Assembly (NCBI GenBank): GCA_963662895.1
Contig: OY759982.1
Coordinates: 3,100,001-3,164,000, forward strand
Reading direction: 5' to 3'
Source of the DNA: GWE2-42-39 sp963662895
GTDB taxonomy: Bacteria > Bacteroidota > Bacteroidia > Bacteroidales > Prolixibacteraceae
Length of the DNA stretch: 64,000 nucleotides
This document shows positions 7,838-14,617 of the stretch, one piece after another (positions within the stretch are counted from its first letter, which is position 1; the number at the start of each line of letters is the position of its first letter). A program made the translations under genes and the position numbers. Under the pieces are notes generated by a model, which saw only the letters and a program-made list of their open reading frames with translations, searched no databases and had not been told where the DNA came from.

Positions 7838-7881
7838 TTAAGTCTTATATCTAAATTAAGTATAATGTGTTTTTTAATAAT

Positions 7882-8050
7882 CGCTAACGGTGGTGGGTTC
7901 GAGTAAGCCGAGGGAAGTTCCCCCTCAGTTTCTCTCAGAACCGCACTTGAACCACTCTGCTCATCCGCCCCTTGTTATACAATCTAAGCATTTCAACCTG
8001 CCGTTCATGCCTGGCACTGCGTGCCGCTAGAACGCCTACTTATTATGTGG
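7882..8050 (-). repeat. attC-like repeat 2 (169 bp) upstream of the PP-loop gene
   Basis: On the minus strand this begins CCACATAATAAGTAGGCG (8050 downwards) and ends CCACCACCGTTAGCG (7882), just before the PP-loop leader. Its first edge CCACATAA is the exact reverse complement of TTATGTGG at 10274-10267, at the start of the HEPN unit. The outer parts can pair: seven end bases, then an eight-base unpaired spacer, then GTTC-AG blocks, which resembles attC R and L boxes. The interior shares the domain V/VI-like segment of repeat 1 (GTTCAAGTGCGGTTC and GGCTTACTCGA). Confidence 0.65.
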
Positions 8051-8072
8051 TGCTTTTTCTATTTTTAATTAT

Positions 8073-9584
8073 TTCTACTTTAACAGATTTCCGATTGTTT
8101 GTCAAAAGCAAGGTTTATATCGTTTTGTCGTCGGCAATGCCGTTCAAAAATTTGATCAATCATATCGTCTTCCGACATCTGTCGGTATAGCTTGAAAATA
8201 ATCCATCGTTTAATATCACGTGCAGACAGTAAGGGAATATTGTCAAAGCACAGCAATTTCTCTTTCAGGATAAAAGTTGACAGCAAAAAATTAAGGGCTA
8301 TTTGATGGTGCCAGGCGAACCACTTGCGTGTTTGGTATTTGTCCATGCCTGAAATCTGTTTGTTTTCCCTGATGCAGTGTTCCACAAAAAAACGTTGGGC
8401 TTGCATACAGGCAATGCCTTTCTCTGTGTATTGCCCCAGATTGGCATTGGAGAAAGAGTATTTATATTCGTAATCTCCTTTCTTTGTCTTGTTCCTGCGT
8501 ATTACCAACAAGCGGCACAACATACGGTTGTTGTCCTTATCCCCAATATACACCGTACGAAAATGATAATCGGCAATCAACTTCCCTATTGTCGTATTGC
8601 GAACTTCTATTCCCTGCCAATCTTTTTCCGTAAGCCCTGACATATACCTGTCTGCCCTTATGCCTTCCGACAAGGGTTTTTCTTTGACCGGCTTGCGGCC
8701 TTTGCCGGTAGAGGGGGGGATACCTATCTCACATTCTTCCAAATAAACAGTTAAATTGGAATGAATATCAAGCATGTAGATAAATCCCATGTCCTCAATG
8801 GCTTCTGCAAGTTCTACGCTGTTGCCGTAATAACCGTCCCCTCCGACATAATCAAAGTCAACCCCCATTTCTTTTTGGTGACCGATGATCTCAATGGCTA
8901 TTTCCCATTTGGGTTTGAAGGCCCTGTCCCCTTTAGGGATACCTGCTTCCTGGCAACGGGAACCGTTATTACACCAGGATTCCGGTAAAAACAACCGTGC
9001 ATCTACCATAGAGGCAAAATCCCCATTGCTCAAGGCTCCGAATACGGCTACCTGTGAGTTGCATATTTTACCTGCATTTCCACAATATTGAGGGCTTACC
9101 CCTACGCTCTTGTCCCCTTTCTTTTCCCAACCGCTTTCATCAATAAGCAGCCCTGTTAATTTTCTCTTGGGCAGGCTATTGCTTGCATCTTTGGACACTT
9201 GATCCATCAGAACTCTGTAATTCCAGGTGGATTCGGTTATGAAATGTTGCATTTGATGGTAGTTGGCAAACATCTCTTCGCTTATTCCTTCAATGTTACT
9301 AAGTTCACTCATGAAAATACCCTGACAGTAAGTTTGTGCTTTATCGAAAAAACGTTTTGTTTTATTTCTGAAAAATTGTTCATAATCAGACAAATAAGAA
9401 TCAAACCGTCCTCGCATCGGGCGCAGTGTTTCTCCATATCCATCTCTGTTTTTAACTTGTATTAACCAATTTAGTGATCTCCTTGTTTGTTTCTCGATCG
9501 TGTCTTAAAAGTAATATTTATAACCCTGATATTTAAATATATAACATCTTTAATTCAAAGAATTTTTAATCTGTTAAAGTAGAA
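8073..9584 (-). mobile_element. IS701-family insertion sequence
   Basis: The element is bounded by a perfect 17-base inverted repeat (TTCTACTTTAACAGATT at 8073-8089, its complement at 9568-9584). Both ends are flanked by the tetranucleotide TTAT (8069-8072 and 9585-9588), a four-base target duplication as expected for IS701 elements. It contains one transposase gene. It landed in the last codons of a small membrane-protein ORF, upstream of an attC-like repeat. The intact ends and gene suggest a recent, potentially active copy. Confidence 0.88.
8080..9417 (-). CDS. IS701 family transposase
   Basis: A 445-residue DDE transposase. LIDESGWEKKGDKSVGVSPQ (about residue 90) carries the first catalytic aspartate and is diagnostic for IS701. 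FDYVGGDGYYG (about 200) carries a second acidic residue, and the C-terminal part includes WFAWHHQIALNFLLS. The length fits the family. The gene is intact and lies within 17-base terminal inverted repeats. Its last codons run into the left inverted repeat. Confidence 0.93.
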   Translation of the reverse strand: MRGRFDSYLSDYEQFFRNKTKRFFDKAQTYCQGIFMSELSNIEGISEEMFANYHQMQHFITESTWNYRVLMDQVSKDASNSLPKRKLTGLLIDESGWEKKGDKSVGVSPQYCGNAGKICNSQVAVFGALSNGDFASMVDARLFLPESWCNNGSRCQEAGIPKGDRAFKPKWEIAIEIIGHQKEMGVDFDYVGGDGYYGNSVELAEAIEDMGFIYMLDIHSNLTVYLEECEIGIPPSTGKGRKPVKEKPLSEGIRADRYMSGLTEKDWQGIEVRNTTIGKLIADYHFRTVYIGDKDNNRMLCRLLVIRRNKTKKGDYEYKYSFSNANLGQYTEKGIACMQAQRFFVEHCIRENKQISGMDKYQTRKWFAWHHQIALNFLLSTFILKEKLLCFDNIPLLSARDIKRWIIFKLYRQMSEDDMIDQIFERHCRRQNDINLAFDKQSEIC

Positions 9585-9759
9585 TTATCATTATTGTTAA
9601 AGTTATTGGGATTGCGATTCCTACTAATAAAAGTGCAAACTTCACAATTCCAATAATCGCATAAAATCCAAATGCCCAATGGGTCATAACTCTATCTGTT
9701 TTTTCTAAAAAATCACTCAGAGCCACAAAATTGTTAATTAACCAATATGCAGTCAACAT
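9574..9759 (-). CDS. Small membrane protein, C-terminus altered by the IS701 insertion
   Basis: A 61-residue ORF with two hydrophobic segments (WAFGFYAIIGIVKFALLLVG and PITLTIMIILL). The final LL and stop come from the IS701 terminal repeat. If the IS and one TTAT copy are removed, the frame runs through MIIKNRKSTT and stops at a TAA inside the attC-like edge (CCACATAA), giving 66 residues. That clean read-through supports it being a real gene in the same unit as the HEPN-like gene 58 bases upstream. No family is recognised; a membrane partner of the HEPN protein is possible but unproven. Confidence 0.55.
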   Translation of the reverse strand: MLTAYWLINNFVALSDFLEKTDRVMTHWAFGFYAIIGIVKFALLLVGIAIPITLTIMIILL

Positions 9760-9817
9760 TAGAAAGCTTAGAACATAAAGTCCAATGATTTTTATTTTTC
9801 CAGTCTCTTTTGATTCT

Positions 9818-10255
9818 TTAAATCCATGGATTTACATATAAAACCTGCAGCATGATTTCTATAGCTCTTTTACAAAAATCGAATAATTCATTCTCATGAA
9901 ATTCTGGTCTTTCCAGAAGGTCTGAATCATTTTCTGGGTCTTTAACATGTACCCATTTATTCCTGAATTTTCTATGTTCATGAAAATTTTGCTTCAATTC
10001 GTCAGTCAGGCTCGAATTCTCAATTAACTGGTAAAAGCTCCATTTATTTGCTTCTTTGTTTTCAAAATAGTCATATCGCAAGTGAGACTCTATTGCAGCT
10101 TGGCAAGCCAGTATTGATGAAAGATTTGCTCCCGCACAAAAAGCAGTCTCTGCATCTTTTGACAAGAAGGTTGTCCATTCCGAAAGTATTACTCCTCCAA
10201 GAAGCAATTTTTCGTCCAACTCAATAATATAGTTCCATTTATCCTGCCCTGTCAT
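9818..10255 (-). CDS. HEPN-like helical protein
   Basis: A 145-residue, mostly helical protein. Near the C-terminal third it has FRNKWVHV, an R-x4-H motif (R98, H103) of the kind that forms the RNase site in HEPN domains. The preceding helix (LACQAAIESHLRYDYFE) and the ELFDFCKRAIEIMLQVLY helix suit the four-helix HEPN layout. HEPN proteins are frequent toxins or RNases in defence and toxin-antitoxin modules. The ATG follows the leader GTTATGTGGTATTTTG, whose first bases are complementary to the distal attC-like edge at 8050, so this is the first gene of a cassette-like unit. Confidence 0.6.
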   Translation of the reverse strand: MTGQDKWNYIIELDEKLLLGGVILSEWTTFLSKDAETAFCAGANLSSILACQAAIESHLRYDYFENKEANKWSFYQLIENSSLTDELKQNFHEHRKFRNKWVHVKDPENDSDLLERPEFHENELFDFCKRAIEIMLQVLYVNPWI

Positions 10256-10266
10256 TTTTCAAAATA

Positions 10267-10275
10267 CCACATAAC
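10267..10275 (-). other. Cassette start core (G/TT recombination point) before the HEPN-like gene
   Basis: On the minus strand GTTATGTGG begins 12 bases before the HEPN-like start codon. By analogy with integron attC R' boxes, recombination would fall between G and TT. The eight bases TTATGTGG are the reverse complement of CCACATAA at 8050-8043, after the unit's last gene. That complementarity marks the two ends of one circularisable unit of about 2.4 kb including the IS701 element. Confidence 0.5.
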
Positions 10276-10335
10276 GTTTCAATGTTTTATCCATCTTTCT
10301 CCATATTCCAGTTGAGCCAGAATATGCATCGTTCA

Positions 10336-10410
10336 CCCAAATTATTGTTAAAAATAAAAATAATAAACGATATTAAAGCTAGGTTTATAGCGGTTTATAA
10401 TACGGGATAA
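10336..10410. repeat. Right member of the diverged direct-repeat pair
   Basis: This matches 5387-5460 in the same orientation with shared blocks ATTGTTAAAAATAAAAATAA, AGCGGTTTATA and ATAAAATA. It overlaps the 3' end of the GH106 remnant on its right and lies about 60 bases from the cassette start on its left. Between it and 10275 no gene is seen. Confidence 0.5.
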
Positions 10411-10694
10411 AATAGGACATTTTGATTTTGAAAGAACTGGAACTTCAGAGATAGCAATTTTTTCAAATCAGCATCATATTTTTGATTGATAGATTCAAGA
10501 TCGGTTGTCATTTCAGCCTTATCCTGATTACCATCCATGAAACACCAGTAAACACCCGGTTTAGCAGCATTCAGAGGGTTAAGAAAAGAGGATTTTAAAC
10601 TATTGTAGTTTTTGGCCGACTGATATTTCGAACATGCAGCTAGTAGCATAACTAATGCAATCATCGAAAATGTTCTAAAGGAATAAATAATCAA
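10395..10694 (-). pseudogene. N-terminal remnant of a GH106-type glycoside hydrolase lipoprotein
   Basis: The ORF starts with a lipoprotein signal (MIALVMLLAACSKYQSAKNY). It continues SSFLNPLNAAKPGVYWCFMD and GNQDKAEMTTDLESI, a close match to the conserved start of GH106 enzymes, seen here also as WWHW and GITKDLE at about residue 50 in the two intact genes at 17.5-23.5 kb. After about 75 residues similarity ends and the frame finishes with KKLLSLKFQFFQNQNVLFYP, probably the tail of an unrelated gene joined by deletion. It is therefore a chimeric remnant of 99 codons where the family has 800 or more. Confidence 0.65.
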
Positions 10695-10826
10695 ACTACA
10701 AAATATATTGCTGTTTAAATTTCATCAATAATACATTTCTACACCTCCGAATAACGAAAAATTCTTTTAAAACTCAGGAATCTATCAGTAGTACCAAATT
10801 TTTAATCTTTAGATTCCTCGATATTT

Positions 10827-10976
10827 ATGCCTAAAAATGGTGATATTGAGTTTGAACGTTGGGGGATTTCAGAATTAACCAAATTATTCTCCGAAAAATT
10901 ATTTGGAGCATTTTTTATTAAAATAAGCAATTTAAAAACATCAAAACGGACCAATGTAATTCAATTGAAATATTAA
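10827..10976 (+). other. Short orphan ORF, probable gene fragment
   Basis: A 49-codon frame starting MPKNGDIEFERWGISELTKL and ending in a lysine-rich tail. The sequence is protein-like (alternating acidic and hydrophobic residues) but too short to place in a family, and it lies in AT-rich DNA just left of the ISAon1-type element. It could be the inner fragment of a larger gene cut by the IS. The rest of 10695-10998 shows nothing recognisable. Confidence 0.3.
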
Positions 10977-11099
10977 TTATCAGCGAGTTGAACCATTGAT
11001 CGAGACCTATTTTTCAGGATTTAATTGAAAGGTCTCGGATCAGTTAAAAAAGTTGTGGAGAAAAATATAAAAACGAACTTTGTATTTTATATTTTACAA

Positions 11100-11486
11100 A
11101 TGAAGGGACAATCAAACGAACATTACCAGACATTGCTAAAATTACTTTTACCAGAAGAAATCTTTGAATATTTCGACATTGTTCAAATAGAAACAGGAGA
11201 AAAAGAAATCCATGTACATTTGGAAGAAAAGGCAATAAAGCCGGAAGGATATGAATTGGTAAAGCTTATTTCCAAAGGATTTTATAACGAATCAGTGATA
11301 CAGGATTTTCCATTACGGGACAAAGCCATGTTTTTGCACGTAAAGCGTCGGAGATGGTTTTCAGAATCGACAGGCAAGACAGTAGAGAGGGACTGGGATA
11401 GTGTTGCAAAAGGGACTCGTTTGACGAAAGGTTTTGCAATTTTTTTAAAAGGGTTTTTTGGACAATTACCCCATCAGCAGCAATAG
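11100..11486 (+). CDS. ISAon1 family transposase, N-terminal protein (orfA)
   Basis: A 128-residue frame beginning MKGQSNEHYQTLLKLLLPEE, characteristic of the ISAon1 transposase N-terminal region protein, with FLHVKRRRWFSESTGKTVER (a zinc-ribbon-like or DNA-binding stretch) and WDSVAKGTRLTKGFAIFLKG at the end. An upstream in-frame ATG at 11025 would add 25 residues that do not look like the family. The frame overlaps the catalytic ORF by 29 bases. A T7-A4-G3-T6 run at 11440-11459 sits at the overlap and could allow slippage into orfB, which is in the +1 frame. Confidence 0.85.
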   Translation: MKGQSNEHYQTLLKLLLPEEIFEYFDIVQIETGEKEIHVHLEEKAIKPEGYELVKLISKGFYNESVIQDFPLRDKAMFLHVKRRRWFSESTGKTVERDWDSVAKGTRLTKGFAIFLKGFFGQLPHQQQ

Positions 11487-12441
11487 TTTAGAAAAGTACT
11501 ATTCCATTGATGGGGATCGTTTTGGGCAACAGTACAAAGAGTATTTGAGTGATTTTCCCACTTGGGGACAAAAGCCACATGCAAAGGACTGGATTCTTTT
11601 CCCGGAGAACGTTGGTACACAATTAAGCATTGACGAGACAGCCCTTACCAATGGAGAACTTTACACGATTGTAACCAATAAAGCAGGCAAAGGGAAAAAA
11701 GGCGCATTAGTTGCAATGGTTGAAGGTACGGAGGCAGAAAAAATCATAGAGGTTTTAAAAAGAATCCCCGAAGAAAAAATCAATATGGTAAAAGAAGTAA
11801 CACTTGATATGGCCAATTCCATGGATAAAATAGTACGAAGATGTTTTCCCAAAGCTAAGCGGGTGATCGACCGTTTCCATGTTCAAAAATTGGCTTACGA
11901 TGCATTACAGGAGATGCGTATTGCCCATCGTTGGGATGCAATAAACGAAGAGACCAACGCCATTGAAAATGCAAAAGCAGATGGTAAAAAATATGTTCCG
12001 GAAATATTAAGCAATGGGGATACAAAAAAGCAACTACTTGCCCGTAGTCGGTATTTATTGTTCAAGTCTGGTGATAAATGGACGGAGAAACAAAAGAAAA
12101 GAGCTGCAATATTATTTGAACTTTTTCCTGACATAAAACAAGGGTATTCTCTTACTCATTCATTAAGGATGATATTTTCAAAAAACAAAAACAAAGGCGT
12201 AGCTTATACGAAAATGGCTAAGTGGTTTAATGATGTTACCGAATCTGGATTTAAATCATTCAATACCATATCTGCAACATTCTATTCGCATTATCCTGAA
12301 ATATTGAACTTCTTTGACAATCGAAGCACGAACGCTTCTGCTGAATCTTTCAATGCTAAACTGAAAACTTTCAGGGCTACTCAAAGAGGTGTTGTTGATA
12401 TTGAATTCTTCCTGTTCAGAGTTGCTAAAATTTATGCTTGA
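11458..12441 (+). CDS. ISAon1 family transposase, catalytic protein (orfB, ISL3-like DDE)
   Basis: A 327-residue frame that begins at a TTG or is reached by slippage from orfA. It has the ISL3-type DDE core: LSIDETALTNGELYTIVTNK (first Asp), EVTLDMANSMDKIVRRCFPK and RVIDRFHVQKLAYDALQEMR (second Asp region), and NASAESFNAKLKTFRATQRG with the final glutamate. The C-terminus VEFFLFR-like ending matches family members. The gene is intact. Confidence 0.88.
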   Translation: MDNYPISSNSLEKYYSIDGDRFGQQYKEYLSDFPTWGQKPHAKDWILFPENVGTQLSIDETALTNGELYTIVTNKAGKGKKGALVAMVEGTEAEKIIEVLKRIPEEKINMVKEVTLDMANSMDKIVRRCFPKAKRVIDRFHVQKLAYDALQEMRIAHRWDAINEETNAIENAKADGKKYVPEILSNGDTKKQLLARSRYLLFKSGDKWTEKQKKRAAILFELFPDIKQGYSLTHSLRMIFSKNKNKGVAYTKMAKWFNDVTESGFKSFNTISATFYSHYPEILNFFDNRSTNASAESFNAKLKTFRATQRGVVDIEFFLFRVAKIYA

Positions 12442-12532
12442 CCGGTAACTCCACAACTTTTTCATGTGATCCAAGGTCTCGATTTAGGGCCCCTTTGGGT
12501 TGGTGCATATTTGATGCCCTGCCGAAAATAAA

Positions 12533-12564
12533 AAAGCGCCTAAACCTATGATTTAAGCGCTTTT
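12533..12564 (-). terminator. Terminator downstream of tRNA-Lys
   Basis: AAAAGCGC and TAAA pair with TTTA and GCGCTTTT around a short loop, giving a stem with a T-run on the minus strand. It lies about 20 bases after the tRNA-Lys CCA end, between the tRNA and the ISAon1 element. Confidence 0.75.
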
Positions 12565-12585
12565 AAGTCTTTTTGACTTCTTAAT

Positions 12586-12661
12586 TGGTGACCCAGCTGG
12601 GTCTCGAACCCAGGACCCCATCCTTAAAAGGGATGTGCTCTACCAACTGAGCTACTGAGTC
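12586..12661 (-). tRNA. tRNA-Lys (anticodon TTT)
   Basis: On the minus strand a complete 76-nt cloverleaf is seen. The acceptor arm is GACTCAG paired with CTGGGTC, the D arm GCTC/GAGC, and the anticodon stem CATCC/GGATG with loop CTTTTAA and anticodon TTT. The T arm is CTGGG/CCCAG with loop TTCGAGA, and CCA is encoded. A -7 box of the TAnnTTTG type (TATTTTTG, minus strand of 12697-12704) lies about 36 bases upstream. Its 3' end faces the accessory island, a common integration arrangement, but no duplicated tRNA 3' end was found inside the window. Confidence 0.97.
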
Positions 12662-12696
12662 ATCCTATGACTACTTTTGTTTTTCAAAAGCGGTTG

Positions 12697-12704
12697 CAAA
12701 AATA
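12697..12704 (-). promoter_or_regulatory. Bacteroidota -7 promoter box for tRNA-Lys
   Basis: The minus strand reads TATTTTTG, a full match to the Bacteroidota -7 consensus TAnnTTTG, 36 bases before the mature tRNA 5' end. The -33 TTTG element is only weakly matched (CTTG at the correct 19-base spacing). Confidence 0.65.
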
Positions 12705-12910
12705 GTTCTTTATTCCAAAAAGCCAAGAAAAAAACAGAACAATATCGGAAAAATGATCTTTTTCTAATCATCGTTCTCCTGTGCACAAAATAAGGATGCT
12801 TTTGAATCAACTCATTTGATAAACATTTTATATTTTCGCCATACGAATATCGGGGAAGAAACAAAATTTATTTTGTTTTTGTCCTCTGCTTATAAAGTAA
12901 ACTGCAACTT

Positions 12911-14032
12911 ATGAACATTCAAATGGTTGACCTTTACGGTCAATATCTGAAGATAAAAGACGAAATTGATGATGCCATTCAGAATGTAATCCGTTCGTCG
13001 GTTTTTGTGAAAGGAGGCAAGGTTTTTGAATTTGAAGAAAATCTTCGCAATTATATGAACGTGAAAGAAGTTATTACCTGCGGGAACGGTACTGACGCCC
13101 TTCAAATGGTGTTGATGGCTTTACATCCTGAACCTGGCGACGAAGTGATCACTACTCCCTTTACTTTTGTTTCGACCCTTGAAGTGTTGGTTTTATTGAA
13201 GCTGAAACCTGTTTTGGCTGATATTGATCCGGCGACATTCAATATTTGTCCCGAAAAACTAAAGAAAAAGATCGGTCCGAAAACCAGGGCAATTGTACCT
13301 GTTCATTTGTACGGGCAATGTGCTCCCATGGAAGAAATAACAGGGATAGCCAGGGAGCACGGTTTATATGTTATTGAAGATATGTGCCAGGCATTAGGGA
13401 CTGATTATATTTGTTCGGACGGAACCCGGGCAAAAGCCGGAACGATTGGCGATGTAGCCTGTAACTCGTTTTTCCCGACTAAAAACCTGGGCGCTTATGG
13501 CGATGGAGGGGCTGTTTTTACGAATGATGAAAAACTGGGTCTTGCCATCCGCTCTATTGCCAACCATGGCATGAGTAAAAAATATCATTACCGGCAAATC
13601 GGACTTAACTCTCGGCTCGATGCCTTGCAGGCAGCTATCCTTGATGTGAAACTGAAATATCTTGATCAATACATTGAATCCCGGCAGCGGGCAGCTATGT
13701 TTTACGATCAGGCGTTTGATGATCTCCATGAAATCTGTATTCCGGAAAGAGTCCCGTTCAGTACACACAGTTTTCACCAATACACATTGAAAGTGAAATC
13801 CGGACGCGACCAGCTTCAGCAATATCTGAAAGAAAAGGGAATCCCTACAATGATTTATTACCCGATGCCGCTTCATCTTCAGGAAGCATATCGCTTTTTA
13901 GGTTACAGGAAAGGCGATTTCCCGGCTTCGGAAGAATGTTCGCAACAAGTGTTATCTTTGCCTATGCACACAGAGCTTTCTCAGGAGCAGATGGAATATA
14001 TTACAAGCCATATCATTGAATTTTACCAGTGA
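12911..14032 (+). CDS. DegT/DnrJ/EryC1-type nucleotide-sugar aminotransferase (WbpE-like)
   Basis: A 373-residue PLP enzyme of the sugar aminotransferase family. GNGTDALQ (59-66) binds the cofactor phosphate, EDMCQALG around D157 contacts the pyridine nitrogen, and SFFPTKNLGAYGDGGA places the Schiff-base lysine at K191. The HYRQIGLNSRLDALQAAIL segment is typical. With the neighbouring acetyltransferase, oxidoreductase and dehydrogenase it fits transamination of a UDP-3-keto-GlcNAc uronic acid, the WbpE step. First gene of a rightward operon; the next start overlaps its stop (TGATG). The keto substrate is inferred from context. Confidence 0.92.
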   Translation: MNIQMVDLYGQYLKIKDEIDDAIQNVIRSSVFVKGGKVFEFEENLRNYMNVKEVITCGNGTDALQMVLMALHPEPGDEVITTPFTFVSTLEVLVLLKLKPVLADIDPATFNICPEKLKKKIGPKTRAIVPVHLYGQCAPMEEITGIAREHGLYVIEDMCQALGTDYICSDGTRAKAGTIGDVACNSFFPTKNLGAYGDGGAVFTNDEKLGLAIRSIANHGMSKKYHYRQIGLNSRLDALQAAILDVKLKYLDQYIESRQRAAMFYDQAFDDLHEICIPERVPFSTHSFHQYTLKVKSGRDQLQQYLKEKGIPTMIYYPMPLHLQEAYRFLGYRKGDFPASEECSQQVLSLPMHTELSQEQMEYITSHIIEFYQ

Positions 14033-14613
14033 TGGATACACGTTATTTTGTACATGAAACAGCCGTGATTGATGAAGGGTGTTCGATCGGGGACGCAACA
14101 AAAATATGGCATTTTACCCATATCATGCCTGCCTGTAGCATTGGAAAAAATTGCAATATCGGGCAGAATGTCGTTATTTCTCCTGAAGTTAAGATCGGGA
14201 ATAATGTAAAAATACAGAACAATGTGTCGGTTTATACAGGAGTGGTCTGCGAAGATGATGTTTTTCTCGGACCGTCAATGGTTTTTACCAATGTGGCGAA
14301 CCCGCGCAGTGCAATTGTCAGAAAAAATAAATTTCAGCAGACATTAGTAAAAAAAGGGGCTACCATTGGAGCTAATGCAACCATTATTTGTGGAATAACA
14401 ATTGGCAAATATGCTTTTATAGGAGCAGGGGCGGTAGTCACCAAAAACATTTCGGACTATGCACTGGTAATGGGTAATCCGGCAAGGCAAACCGGATGGA
14501 TGAGCGAATTCGGGCATAAACTCCGGTTTAATGAAGAAGGGATTGCCATTTGTCCTGAAGGGAAACAGAAATATCTCCTGAGAAATGGAATAGTTACAAA
14601 AATTGAAAATTGA
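14032..14613 (+). CDS. Hexapeptide-repeat N-acetyltransferase (WbpD-like)
   Basis: A 193-residue left-handed beta-helix acyltransferase starting MDTRYFVHETAVIDEGCSIG. Hexad repeats (IGKNCNIGQNVVISPEVKIG and later GANATIICGITIGKYAFIG) run through most of the chain. NPRSAIVRKNKFQQTLVKKG is typical of UDP-3-amino-sugar N-acetyltransferases. The ATG overlaps the aminotransferase stop, so translation is coupled. In the pathway it would acetylate the 3-amino group made by the upstream enzyme. The GTG three bases earlier is a less likely start. Confidence 0.9.
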   Translation: MDTRYFVHETAVIDEGCSIGDATKIWHFTHIMPACSIGKNCNIGQNVVISPEVKIGNNVKIQNNVSVYTGVVCEDDVFLGPSMVFTNVANPRSAIVRKNKFQQTLVKKGATIGANATIICGITIGKYAFIGAGAVVTKNISDYALVMGNPARQTGWMSEFGHKLRFNEEGIAICPEGKQKYLLRNGIVTKIEN

Positions 14614-14617
14614 ATAA

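Larger units (their letters stand above)
10999..12483 (+). mobile_element. ISAon1/ISL3-type insertion sequence next to tRNA-Lys
   Basis: The outer ends carry ATCGAGACCT (10999-11008) and its complement AGGTCTCGAT (12474-12483). Inside them GGATCA and AAAAAGTTGTGGAG recur in inverted orientation at both ends. Two overlapping transposase frames fill the interior. No flanking target duplication is visible (left ACCATTG, right TTAGGGC), so the element may have rearranged after insertion. It lies about 100 bases beyond the 3' end of tRNA-Lys, at the right edge of the accessory island. Confidence 0.75.

Noticed and set aside
12586..12661. Phage or ICE attachment site with duplicated tRNA 3' end
   Set aside because: No second copy of the tRNA 3' segment and no tyrosine integrase gene could be found in the window.
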